Position numbers and translations under genes: made by a program. Positions 16,525-24,132 of a stretch of DNA of 39,755 nt are shown one piece after another. Below the pieces are notes generated by a model. It searched no databases. It saw only the letters and a list, made by a program, of their open reading frames with translations, and was not told the origin of the DNA. Origin of the DNA: Bacteroidota bacterium (GTDB taxonomy: Bacteria; Bacteroidota; Bacteroidia; Chitinophagales; Chitinophagaceae); the NCBI GenBank assembly GCA_005883765.1, contig VBAQ01000010.1, positions 1 to 39,755 of the forward strand, read 5' to 3'. Position 1 is the stretch's first letter, and each line of letters begins with the position of its first letter.

Positions 16525-17070
16525 CTACCTTCTATTTTCAATGAATATGGTAAAAACTGTGCTACCGTAATTTCTTTCCGTCTTATAAAACGGAAAATCT
16601 TTGTAATCGTTCCTTGGCGTATGTTCCAGGACAAACCATCCTTTTTCGTTCAATATCCTTTTTTCAAAGATAAGCGCAGGCAGATCATCAATATTTGACA
16701 GCGAATAGGGCGGCCCCGCAAAAATAAAATCAAATTGTTCTGTGCGCTGGTCAATAAATTTAAAAACATCCATTTTTATTATTTTCAAATGTTTCAGTTG
16801 GAGTTGGCTTGCCATTTTTTTAATGAACTCATGCATCTTTGAATCTTTCTCCACAATCGTTTGGTCGGTTGCTCCTCTCGACGCCAGTTCATAACTGATG
16901 CTTCCCGTTCCCCCAAAAAGGTCAAGCGTTTTTAGCTCAGGAATCACCAGATTATTTTCAATGATGTTAAACAGTCCCTCTTTGGCAATGTCGGTGGTGG
17001 GCCTGGTGTAAGGCATCTTGCTTGGTGGATTTATTTTTCTGCCGCCCAATTCTCCCCCTATGATACGCAT
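16525..17070 (-). CDS. rsmD: 16S rRNA (guanine966-N2)-methyltransferase
   Basis: A 181-residue class I SAM methyltransferase with the RsmD N-terminus MRIIGGELGGRKI and RPTTDIAKEGLFNII, then motif I LDLFGGTGSISYE (residues 49-61), the acidic EKDS after beta-2, and the catalytic motif IV, which in most family members reads (D/N)PPY. Here the motif is AGPPY: Gly119 replaces the catalytic Asp (codon GGG, 16716-16714), so activity is questionable. Known RsmD methylates G966 of 16S rRNA in the 30S subunit. The gene overlaps the DUF3822 gene by 13 bp. Confidence 0.88.
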   Translation of the reverse strand: MRIIGGELGGRKINPPSKMPYTRPTTDIAKEGLFNIIENNLVIPELKTLDLFGGTGSISYELASRGATDQTIVEKDSKMHEFIKKMASQLQLKHLKIIKMDVFKFIDQRTEQFDFIFAGPPYSLSNIDDLPALIFEKRILNEKGWFVLEHTPRNDYKDFPFYKTERNYGSTVFTIFIENRR

Positions 17071-17885
17071 GATGCCAGCTTATATAACGATGAAAAAAAA
17101 TGAACAGGGTATTCTTCAAAATCCCCACTCAGCTGAATGTCATTTTCAAGAGATGCAAATTCAATATTCAAAAAATATTGATATAGCTCCTTAAAAACCG
17201 CAGATTGTTTATCGATCAAGCCCGACAACGATACACGAACATCGTTTTGAGAAAGTGAAAACTGCTCACAGATTTTCAGCAGCCAGTACAAAACGTCGCC
17301 TGACCTGGTATAAGAAAAAATCTGCGCGAGCAATAAAGAATTATTTTTCATTGCCACCACGCTGAAGCTGTCGGTTTTGAAATCGATTGCCAGGCTGCCC
17401 CCTTCGTGTTGTTGAATTCCATTTTTTAAAATAACTGAATAGATATGCCAGAAACTTCCGGTTGCAAATCTCCGTTCGAGCAACTGGTGTGTTGCTGCGG
17501 GAACACAATACGCATTATGCAACTGCCAGTCACCAATCGATTCACTTACGAATACCCTTTTATCCTTCTCATACATTGCTTGCAGCATCACCTGCGTTTC
17601 TTCATAGCGATACAACCTTGACGGGATCAAAATATTTTCCGGCATATAATACCCAACGATCGTTTGACGGAATGACTGTCTCAGCTCGGCATGTTCATCC
17701 AGCAGCTTTTGCAAAATATCAACATTATCTTTCTCGTCAGCCGTGTAGTAACCCAATTGCACCATCATTTGATTTGCATAATCAACAATGGCAAAACAGC
17801 AATGCGTTTCGCCGATCTCCATTAGCAAAACCGCCTGGGAAGAATTTAATTCTTCACTGCCTCCTATTCGAAATACTGGCTTCAT
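17058..17885 (-). CDS. DUF3822 family protein
   Basis: I start at ATG 17885 (275 residues, MKPVFRIGG); the longer frame to 17960 translates a heptad array. DUF3822 proteins are confined to Bacteroidota and commonly sit beside rsmD, as here. Visible features are an N-terminal beta-hairpin region (AVLLMEIGETHCCFAIVDYANQMMVQLGYY), then a helical stretch (KLLDEHAELRQSFRQTIVGYY) and a second similar fold after residue 130 (GGSLAIDFKTDSFSVVAMKNNSLLLAQIFSY), giving an ASKHA-like look (actin/hexokinase superfamily), which is an inference from the pattern. Function unknown. Its 3' end overlaps rsmD by 13 bp, so the products are likely used together. Confidence 0.85.
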   Translation of the reverse strand: MKPVFRIGGSEELNSSQAVLLMEIGETHCCFAIVDYANQMMVQLGYYTADEKDNVDILQKLLDEHAELRQSFRQTIVGYYMPENILIPSRLYRYEETQVMLQAMYEKDKRVFVSESIGDWQLHNAYCVPAATHQLLERRFATGSFWHIYSVILKNGIQQHEGGSLAIDFKTDSFSVVAMKNNSLLLAQIFSYTRSGDVLYWLLKICEQFSLSQNDVRVSLSGLIDKQSAVFKELYQYFLNIEFASLENDIQLSGDFEEYPVHFFSSLYKLASCVS

Positions 17886-17901
17886 GGGCGTGCAATAATA
17901 G

Positions 17902-17985
17902 GATAAATCCAAATAACAAATATCAAGTCCCAAATCCCAATAATCATAGCCGCAACCCATAGCCCGTAACTCGAAACCAACTAAC
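17902..17985. repeat. Heptad array before the divergent MATE and DUF3822 genes
   Basis: The gap between 17885 and 18003 contains about eleven degenerate 7-base units, for example AAATAAC, AAATATC, AAGTCCC, AAATCCC, AATAATC, ATAGCCG, CAACCCA, TAGCCCG. It accounts for the spurious N-terminal extension of the DUF3822 frame. No promoter box is evident in it. Confidence 0.65.
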
Positions 17986-18002
17986 TTGCAGCCCCTTTTA
18001 TC

Positions 18003-19352
18003 ATGGCAACAACTAATAGCTTACAAGTTGAAACCTCATATAGGCAAATCATCAAACTCGCCTTACCCATCAGCTTTGCTATCCTCATTCCACAATTCAA
18101 TTTTATTACCACTAATATTTTCCTTGGTCACTACAACCAGCAATCTCTTGCCATTGCCGGGATCACCGGTGTATACTATCTCATTTTCGCCATGATCGGC
18201 TTTGGACTGAACAACGGGTTACAGGCACTGATCTCAAGACGTGCCGGCGAAAATCGTCCTGATGAGATAGGGAAAATTTTCTCGCAGGGAATTTATATTG
18301 CGCTCCTCATCGCTTTGATTGGAATTTCGCTCACGTGGTTTGTTGCACCCGCTATTCTGAAACAGGTCATTCATTCCCACGATACGGCGGCAAAAACGAT
18401 CCATTTTTTAAATATTCGAATCTGCGGATTACCATTTTTATATGTTTATCAAATGCGAAATGCGCTGTTGGTGGGAACCAATCAAAGCAAATACCTCGTG
18501 TTCGGAACCTTAGCCGAAGCAATCGCGAATATATTTTTTGATTACAGCCTCATCTTTGGACATTTTGGTTTCGCGGAAAAAGGGTTTAATGGGGCGGCAA
18601 TAGCTTCAATAATTGCTGAGTTCACCGGCATGTTCGTGATATTTCTCGTGATATGGCAAAAAGGTATCAGCAGGAAATTTTCCCTGTTTAGTCATTTTAC
18701 GTGGAACAAAAAGATCATTAAACAGATCCTTTCCATATCAATACCCTTGATTTTTCAATTGGCCTTCAGCCTAACAAGCTGGGTATTTTTTTATATCCTG
18801 ATCGAGCATCATGGGCAGGAGGCGCTCGCCATTTCAAATATCATGCGAAATGTTTTTGGCTTGATTGGCTGCATTACCTGGGCTTTTGCTGCAACCAGCG
18901 CTGCCATGGTCAGCAATATCATCGGGCAGGGCAAGCATGACCAGGTGCACCCTTTGATCCTAAAAATAATCACCGTCAGCACGGGAGTATCATTTATTAT
19001 ATGCACGCTCATAAATCTTTTTCCGCAAATCCTTCTCTCTGTTTTCGGCCAAAACGAAGGTTTTACCGAACACGCCATACCAGTGGTTCGGGTCGTGACC
19101 ATTGCTATGTTGTTAATGTCATTTTCTACAATATGGTTAAATGCAGTTACTGGCACAGGTAACAGTCGCATGACCTTACTCATTGAAACGGTGACTATCA
19201 CTCTTTACTGCATTTATATTTATTTAGTCCTGGAAAAATTTTTCCTGGCTATTTCTTATGGATGGATGAGTGAATGGCTTTATTGGGTCAGTCTGTTCGT
19301 TTTCTCATGGCTGTACATGCGAAGTGGGAAATGGAAAACAAAAGTGATCTAA
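18003..19352 (+). CDS. MATE family efflux transporter
   Basis: A 449-residue membrane protein with about 12 hydrophobic helices and the two-fold symmetry of multidrug and toxic compound extrusion proteins. The N-terminus (IIKLALPISFAILIPQFNFI) carries the usual LALP motif, GHYNQQSLAIAGITGVYYL matches the helix-2 region, and the second half repeats the pattern (IKQILSISIPLIFQL). Such proteins export drugs or metabolites with Na+ or H+ coupling; substrate unknown. It begins a plus-strand run of five genes (52-bp gap to the TfoX-N gene). The start is ATG 18003. Confidence 0.88.
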   Translation: MATTNSLQVETSYRQIIKLALPISFAILIPQFNFITTNIFLGHYNQQSLAIAGITGVYYLIFAMIGFGLNNGLQALISRRAGENRPDEIGKIFSQGIYIALLIALIGISLTWFVAPAILKQVIHSHDTAAKTIHFLNIRICGLPFLYVYQMRNALLVGTNQSKYLVFGTLAEAIANIFFDYSLIFGHFGFAEKGFNGAAIASIIAEFTGMFVIFLVIWQKGISRKFSLFSHFTWNKKIIKQILSISIPLIFQLAFSLTSWVFFYILIEHHGQEALAISNIMRNVFGLIGCITWAFAATSAAMVSNIIGQGKHDQVHPLILKIITVSTGVSFIICTLINLFPQILLSVFGQNEGFTEHAIPVVRVVTIAMLLMSFSTIWLNAVTGTGNSRMTLLIETVTITLYCIYIYLVLEKFFLAISYGWMSEWLYWVSLFVFSWLYMRSGKWKTKVI

Positions 19353-19404
19353 AATATTCGGGAAGGGCACCAATCAATTATCTTAGCAACGTAAACATTT
19401 TTAT

Positions 19405-19776
19405 ATGGCTTACAACGAACAATTAACCAACAGGGTGCGGGCAGCACTTGCCGCCATTCCAAATGTTGAAGAAAAGAAAATGTTTAGCGGCATCACGTTT
19501 ATGGTAAATGGAAAGATGTGCATCAGCGTAGGCAACGATAGGATAATGTGCCGCGTAGATCCGGCCATTCACGACGACGTAGTAGTAAGAAAAGGTAGTC
19601 GTACAGTGCAAATGAAAGGAAGAGATTATAGAGGTTATATCTATGTGAGCGAAGAAGGAATCAAAACAAAAAAGGACTTTGATTTCTGGATAAACCTTTC
19701 ATTAGAATTTAATAAAAAAGCGAAGGCTTCAAGGCCGACTCAAAAAAAGAGGGTCGCAAAGAAAGGACAAGCCTAG
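19405..19776 (+). CDS. TfoX N-terminal domain protein
   Basis: A 123-residue protein with a single TfoX/Sxy N-terminal domain: YNEQLTNRVRAAL, EEKKMFSGITFMVNGKMCISV (the MFGG-like signature), CRVDPAIHDDVVVRKGSR and GYIYVSEEGIKTKKDFDFWI. It ends with a lysine-rich tail (KKAKASRPTQKKRVAKKG). In gammaproteobacteria TfoX with its C-terminal domain regulates competence; the stand-alone N-domain form is widespread and of unknown function. The basic tail suggests nucleic-acid contact, which is inference. It is 34 bp upstream of the SMP-30 gene. Confidence 0.85.
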   Translation: MAYNEQLTNRVRAALAAIPNVEEKKMFSGITFMVNGKMCISVGNDRIMCRVDPAIHDDVVVRKGSRTVQMKGRDYRGYIYVSEEGIKTKKDFDFWINLSLEFNKKAKASRPTQKKRVAKKGQA

Positions 19777-19810
19777 AATATCCTGCATTATTGATTTTAA
19801 AAGATCTTGT

Positions 19811-20830
19811 ATGGGTCGCCCAATTTTCATCCTGGCCAGTTACCTGTTGGTGATTTCCTGTAATAATAGTGTTTCACATGCACAAGTTGCGAACATGAAA
19901 TATAAAACCATCGGAACGATTGAGCGCATCGACAAGGCGCTTGATAATATTATTAGTCCGAATGCCCAAGCAGAGATCATCGCGGAAGGTTTTGATTGGA
20001 GTGAAGGGCCGGTATGGGTAGAGTCACAAAAAATGCTTTTATTCTCTGATGTTCCTCAAAACATTGTGTATAAGTGGACAGAAGAAAAAGGAAAAGAGAT
20101 TTATCTAACTCCATCAGGGTACACTGATTCAATGAAACGCGCAGGAGAAATGGGATCAAACGGTCTGCTGCTTGATGCATCCGGTCACCTCGTGCTTTGC
20201 CAGCATGGGAACAGGCAGGTGGCAAGGATGGATGCGCCTATTCATGATCCGAAACCCAAGTTTATTTCCATTGCCAACAACTACATGGGAAAAAAATTAA
20301 ACAGTCCAAATGATGCTGTTTACAATAGCGGCGGCGAATTGTTTTTTACTGATCCTCCTTATGGATTGGAGAAGCAATTACAAGATCCCAAGAAAGAAAT
20401 TTCTTTCCAGGGAGTCTTCAAGGTGAAAAAAAACGGTGAAATTATTTTGTTGACTGATACACTTACTCGTCCGAATGGCATTGCATTTTTCTCTGGTGAG
20501 AAAACGCTGATCGTTGCCAATTCTGATCCAGGTAAACCCTGGTGGTACGCGTTTGATCTGAAAAACGATGCATTGTCCAATCCCCGGATCTTTTACAAGG
20601 CGTCGGGATATGACTCGACGGCAAAAGGTTTACCCGATGGATTAAAGATCGACAAAAATGGAACTGTGTTTGCGACAGGTCCAGGCGGCGTCTGGATCTT
20701 TAATAAAGAAGGAAAATTATTAGGAAGGATTAGGCTTACCGCAGCCGCCTCCAATTGCGCCTTTTCTCCTGATCAGAAAACCTTATACATCACGAATGAC
20801 ATGTACGTTCTTCGGGTAAAACTGAAATAA
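19811..20830 (+). CDS. SMP-30/gluconolactonase-like lipoprotein
   Basis: A 339-residue six-bladed beta-propeller of the SMP-30/gluconolactonase/LRE family. It has a signal peptide ending in the lipobox LVISC (near residue 17), so the enzyme is likely periplasmic and membrane-anchored. Family motifs are EGPVWVESQKMLLFSDV, GSNGLLLDASGHLVLCQHGNRQVARMD, KLNSPNDAVYNSGGELFFTDPPYGLE (the metal-binding Asn/Asp), RPNGIAFFSGEKTLIVANSDPGKPW and GLPDGLKIDKNGTVFATGPGGVWIF. Known members hydrolyse sugar lactones in a Ca2+- or Zn2+-dependent way. The precise lactone is not predictable. Confidence 0.9.
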   Translation: MGRPIFILASYLLVISCNNSVSHAQVANMKYKTIGTIERIDKALDNIISPNAQAEIIAEGFDWSEGPVWVESQKMLLFSDVPQNIVYKWTEEKGKEIYLTPSGYTDSMKRAGEMGSNGLLLDASGHLVLCQHGNRQVARMDAPIHDPKPKFISIANNYMGKKLNSPNDAVYNSGGELFFTDPPYGLEKQLQDPKKEISFQGVFKVKKNGEIILLTDTLTRPNGIAFFSGEKTLIVANSDPGKPWWYAFDLKNDALSNPRIFYKASGYDSTAKGLPDGLKIDKNGTVFATGPGGVWIFNKEGKLLGRIRLTAAASNCAFSPDQKTLYITNDMYVLRVKLK

Positions 20831-20871
20831 TCCTCGCAGATCCGTTGAATAATTTATGACGATCAAGTTTC

Positions 20872-20879
20872 TACCTTTG
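20872..20879 (+). promoter_or_regulatory. -7 box TACCTTTG five bases before the ubiD-family gene
   Basis: A perfect TANNTTTG box with its last base five bases before the ATG (20885), implying a leaderless or nearly leaderless transcript. The nearest TTG upstream gives a 24-base spacer, longer than the usual 19. Confidence 0.5.
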
Positions 20880-20884
20880 CTGAC

Positions 20885-22852
20885 ATGGCATATAGAAGTC
20901 TCCAGCATTTTATTGACACATTAGAAAAACTAGGTGAATTAATTCGCATCAACCATTATGTAGATCCTAAACTGGAGATGGCGGAGATCACGGACCGCAT
21001 GAGCAAACAACCCAGCGGCGGCAAGGCTTTGCTTTTTGAAAATACAGGTTACAATTTTCCTGTACTAATGAATGCTTATGGAAGTGAAAAAAGAATGTCC
21101 CTGGCGCTTGGTGTCGAGCACCTGGATGATGTAGCGAAACAAATAGAAGGGCTGTTCAAGTTACTGGCCAGTCCTAAGGAAGGGATCATTGATAAATTGA
21201 AACTGCTTCCCAAACTAAACCAGTTTGCGTCATGGATGCCAAAAATAAAAAGTGGCAGGGGTGAATGTCAACAGGTCATCATGACACAGCCCGATATCAC
21301 AAAACTCCCTGTGATCACATGCTGGCCAAAAGACGGTGGGCCATTTGTGACGCTGCCTGTGATACATACAAAAGATCCAAATACCAATCAGCGCAATGTG
21401 GGCATGTATCGCATGCAGGTATTTGGTCCGACGTTGACGGCCATGCACTGGCACAAGCACAAGGTTTCGGCAAAACATTTCAATGAATACAAGAAGCTCG
21501 GCATAAAAATGCCCGTCGCTGTTGCATTGGGTGGTGATCCTGTGTACGCATATGCCGCCACGGCGCCGCTTCCTGAAAACGTGGATGAATATATGCTCGC
21601 AGGATTTCTGAGAAAAAAAAGTGTTGAGCTTGTAAAGTGTATTACTCAGGAAGGCGTAGAAGTCCCGGCTGATGCGGACTTTGTGATCGAGGGTTTTATT
21701 GACCCCAACGATGAAATGATCTGGGAAGGTCCGTTTGGTGATCACACTGGTTACTATTCTTTGCCTGATTGGTATCCGCGATTTCACATTACAGCCATCA
21801 CTCACAAAAAAGATGCGGTTTATCCTGCCACGATCGTAGGTATTCCCCCGCAGGAAGATGCCTGGTTGGGTAAGGCAACAGAAAGAATTTTTTTAGCGCC
21901 AATAAAAATGACCATGGTTCCTGAAATCGTTGACATGGATATGCCCGTCGAAGGAGTATTCCATAACCTGGTAATCGTAAAAATAAAAAAGGATTTTGCC
22001 GGCCAGGCGCAAAAGGTCATGAATGCCATGTGGGGAGCTGGACAAATGATGTTCAATAAAATTCTCGTGCTGGCAGATGAAAATGTAATCATTCAGGACT
22101 ATGAAGAATTGGCAAGATATGTTTTCAGAAATCTAAATCCTGCCACTGATATTTATTTTTCCCAGGGACCTATGGACGTTTTGGATCATAGCTGTAGCAA
22201 GCTCGGATTCGGAGGTAAAATGTGTCTCGATGGAACGAGAAAGTTTGAGGAGGAAGTTGACGAGAGTTATCAATGGGCAATGGGCAATGGGCAATGGGCA
22301 ATTGAAGAGTTGAAGAAAACATTTTCTGAGGTTCATGCAATTAATATTTCTTTACTCGAAAAAGAAATCCCCTGTCTCATCATTTCAGTTGAGAAGAAAC
22401 GAAAGAGCCATATCAAAGAATTACATGAACAGATCGGTGGGTTACAGGAAATGGAAGGAGTAAAAATGATCTTATATGTAGAGCATACGGTTGATGCCAA
22501 TGATCTGCCGACGGCCTTATGGAGATTCTGCAATAATCTCGATCCAAAACGAGATCACCTTTTGTACAAGAGACAAGGAACAAAGAACAAGGAACAAGGA
22601 ACAGGCAACCAGCAACCGGCAACCAGCAACTATTTCGCCTGTATGGGTTTTGATGGAACTAGGAAAACAAAAGAATTTGACGATTTTCATCGTGAATGGC
22701 CAAACATAATTGTAGCAGATGACCCCACTATCACAGCCGTAGACAAAAAATGGAGTGAGTTAGGAATCGGGGAGTTTATTCCCTCCCCTTCATTAAAATT
22801 CAAGAGCCAGATGTATGGAGAAGAAGCAGCCGTCAATACGATCGGTAACTAA
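20885..22852 (+). CDS. UbiD family decarboxylase
   Basis: A 655-residue prenylated-FMN-dependent decarboxylase; family members of this type act on polyprenyl-hydroxybenzoate or on menaquinone-pathway intermediates. Motifs include YRMQVFGPTLTAMHWHKHK, WEGPFGDHTGYYSLPDWYPRFHI (prFMN-binding loop with the acidic residues), TIVGIPPQEDAWLGKATERIF and PLEEMIWEGPFG-type context. Two in-frame heptad arrays are inserted, near residues 463-473 (WAMGNGQWAIE) and 563-582 (KNKEQGTGNQQPATSN), which makes the protein longer than the roughly 610-620 residues I expect. Both would lie on surface loops if the enzyme is functional. An ATP-grasp gene starts 22 bp downstream. A UbiX flavin prenyltransferase, needed for the cofactor, is not in this window. 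Confidence 0.9.
   Translation: MAYRSLQHFIDTLEKLGELIRINHYVDPKLEMAEITDRMSKQPSGGKALLFENTGYNFPVLMNAYGSEKRMSLALGVEHLDDVAKQIEGLFKLLASPKEGIIDKLKLLPKLNQFASWMPKIKSGRGECQQVIMTQPDITKLPVITCWPKDGGPFVTLPVIHTKDPNTNQRNVGMYRMQVFGPTLTAMHWHKHKVSAKHFNEYKKLGIKMPVAVALGGDPVYAYAATAPLPENVDEYMLAGFLRKKSVELVKCITQEGVEVPADADFVIEGFIDPNDEMIWEGPFGDHTGYYSLPDWYPRFHITAITHKKDAVYPATIVGIPPQEDAWLGKATERIFLAPIKMTMVPEIVDMDMPVEGVFHNLVIVKIKKDFAGQAQKVMNAMWGAGQMMFNKILVLADENVIIQDYEELARYVFRNLNPATDIYFSQGPMDVLDHSCSKLGFGGKMCLDGTRKFEEEVDESYQWAMGNGQWAIEELKKTFSEVHAINISLLEKEIPCLIISVEKKRKSHIKELHEQIGGLQEMEGVKMILYVEHTVDANDLPTALWRFCNNLDPKRDHLLYKRQGTKNKEQGTGNQQPATSNYFACMGFDGTRKTKEFDDFHREWPNIIVADDPTITAVDKKWSELGIGEFIPSPSLKFKSQMYGEEAAVNTIGN
22271..22303. 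repeat. Heptad array (GGGCAAT)4 inside the ubiD-family gene
   Basis: CAATGGG repeated with exact 7-base period, nearly perfect over four units, within the coding frame. The reading frame continues cleanly on both sides. Confidence 0.85.
22571..22631. repeat. Heptad array (GGAACAA / GCAACCA) inside the ubiD-family gene
   Basis: Eight successive 7-base units (GGAACAA, AGAACAA, GGAACAA, GGAACAG, GCAACCA, GCAACCG, GCAACCA, GCAACTA) in frame. Two unit subtypes, GGAACAA and GCAACCA, sit side by side, suggesting stepwise growth. Confidence 0.85.
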
Positions 22853-22874
22853 TAAGTAATAATCATTAGCCTAG

Positions 22875-23918
22875 ATGTCTGAAACAACTATAAATGTATT
22901 AATGACTGGTGGCGGTGCTCCCGGAGCTGCGGGAATTTTGAAATGCCTGCAGTTCAATCCGAGCTTCGAAATTGTCATGGCTGACGCCGATCCCAATGCG
23001 GTTGGCCGTTGGTTACATGCGGAATTTGAGATCATCCCTTATGCGCACGAAAAAAATTTCATTGCGCAAATTCTTTCAATTTGCGAAAAAAGAGGCGTTC
23101 ACATTATACTCCCATTGGTCACAAAAGAACTTATTCCCCTGGCCCACCATAAAAAAGAATTCGAAGAGCTGGGAACAAAAGTTCTGGCATGTAATGTTGA
23201 CTCTTTGGAGATTGCTAATAACAAAAGCCGGCTTTACCAGTTTTTAGAGTGGCGAGGATTAAACGTACCGGCATACAGGGCAGTAGAAACAGTTGATCAA
23301 TTCAAAACTGCTGTTGAAGAATTGGGTTTCCCAACCAGCCGGGTCTGTTTTAAACCATCGATTTCCAATGGAACCAGGGGTTTCCGGGTGGTTGCAAACG
23401 ACATTGATGAGCATGCGTTGTTATTCAATGAAAAACCCAACTCAACCTACATTTCTTTGAGCGACGCTGTTCGCATTCTTTCATCGAGCCCTTTTCCTGA
23501 GTTGCTGGTAACCGAGTATTTGCCGGGTGAAGAATATTCAGTGGATTGCTTGGCCGACCATGGCAGGGTAAAATTGGTAGTCCCAAGACTTCGTAAGAAA
23601 ATGATCTCTGGTATTAGTGTGGAGGGAATATTTGTAAAAGAAGAAACCATCATAGACTATTGCTCGCAAATTATAAAAGAACTGGAGCTCCACGGCAATA
23701 TTGGGATCCAGGTAAAGAAATCAACCGCAGGAAAATTTCTGATAGTTGAAATAAATCCCAGAGTGCAGGGAACCATTGTGGCTGGCCTTGGAGCAGGAAT
23801 AAATCTTCCTGTCTTGGCCATAAAACAGGAATTAGGATTACAGATTTCCGAAGAAGAACTGGAAGTAAGATGGGGCACAAAGTTTTCGCGGTACTGGAGT
23901 GAAGTGTTTTATTCGTGA
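22875..23918 (+). CDS. ATP-grasp domain protein (carboxylate-amine ligase type)
   Basis: A 347-residue protein of the ATP-grasp superfamily. The N-terminal VLMTGGGAPGAAGILKCL is a nucleotide-fold start, followed by a pre-ATP-grasp domain (residues about 1-110), FKPSISNGTRGFRVV (phosphate-binding loop) and a C-terminal ATP-binding region with LLVTEYLPGEEYSVDCLADHG and IQVKKSTAGKFLIVEINPRVQGTIVAGLG, where EINPR carries the Mg-binding Glu and Asn. The architecture resembles carbamoyl-phosphate-synthase-like ligases that join a carboxylate to an amine. Its substrate is unknown. It lies 22 bp after the ubiD-family gene, so the two are probably co-transcribed. The stop lies in a 60-bp tandem repeat. 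Confidence 0.85.
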   Translation: MSETTINVLMTGGGAPGAAGILKCLQFNPSFEIVMADADPNAVGRWLHAEFEIIPYAHEKNFIAQILSICEKRGVHIILPLVTKELIPLAHHKKEFEELGTKVLACNVDSLEIANNKSRLYQFLEWRGLNVPAYRAVETVDQFKTAVEELGFPTSRVCFKPSISNGTRGFRVVANDIDEHALLFNEKPNSTYISLSDAVRILSSSPFPELLVTEYLPGEEYSVDCLADHGRVKLVVPRLRKKMISGISVEGIFVKEETIIDYCSQIIKELELHGNIGIQVKKSTAGKFLIVEINPRVQGTIVAGLGAGINLPVLAIKQELGLQISEEELEVRWGTKFSRYWSEVFYS

Positions 23919-24024
23919 AATGTGAAAGGTCAAACGGAAAAAAGATTTCAGATTTCACATCTCCTGTTTTATTCGTAAGATGTGAAGAGTCAAAAGTGAA
24001 AAAGAGTTTCACATTTCACGTTTC
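23905..24024. repeat. 60-bp imperfect tandem duplication at the ATP-grasp 3' end
   Basis: TGTTTTATTCGT recurs at 23905 and 23965 with similar following sequence (ATGTGAA, GTCAAA, AAAAAGA, TTTCACAT), a 60-bp period. The first copy includes the last codons and stop of the ATP-grasp gene (VFYS then TGA). Confidence 0.75.
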
Positions 24025-24041
24025 ACGTTTCACGTTTGACG
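24005..24041. repeat. Heptad array TTTCACG
   Basis: TTTCACA, TTTCACG, TTTCACG, TTTCACG, TTTGACG in succession, period 7, in the region between the ATP-grasp gene and the rplT terminator. Confidence 0.8.
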
Positions 24042-24078
24042 GTGATCGCAAAGGACCGCACTCATAGGACAATAAAAA

Positions 24079-24108
24079 ACCGTTCCGATACGGGAGGTAT
24101 GGAACGGT
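24079..24108 (-). terminator. Rho-independent terminator of the rpmI-rplT operon
   Basis: ACCGTTCC (24079-24086) pairs with GGAACGGT (24101-24108) around a 14-base loop. On the minus strand the stem is followed by a T-run (TTTTTTATT), so it should end the ribosomal protein operon. Confidence 0.85.
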
Positions 24109-24132
24109 GGTTGTTCTCTCGAATAAAGCAAG

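Noticed and set aside
17462-17962. A 166-residue plus-strand ORF opposite the DUF3822 gene
   Set aside because: It overlaps the DUF3822 gene in full and ends in the heptad array; its composition is that of an antisense shadow.
21230-21805. A 191-residue minus-strand ORF opposite the ubiD-family gene
   Set aside because: The plus-strand gene has clear conserved motifs over the same region, so this long ORF is an antisense shadow.
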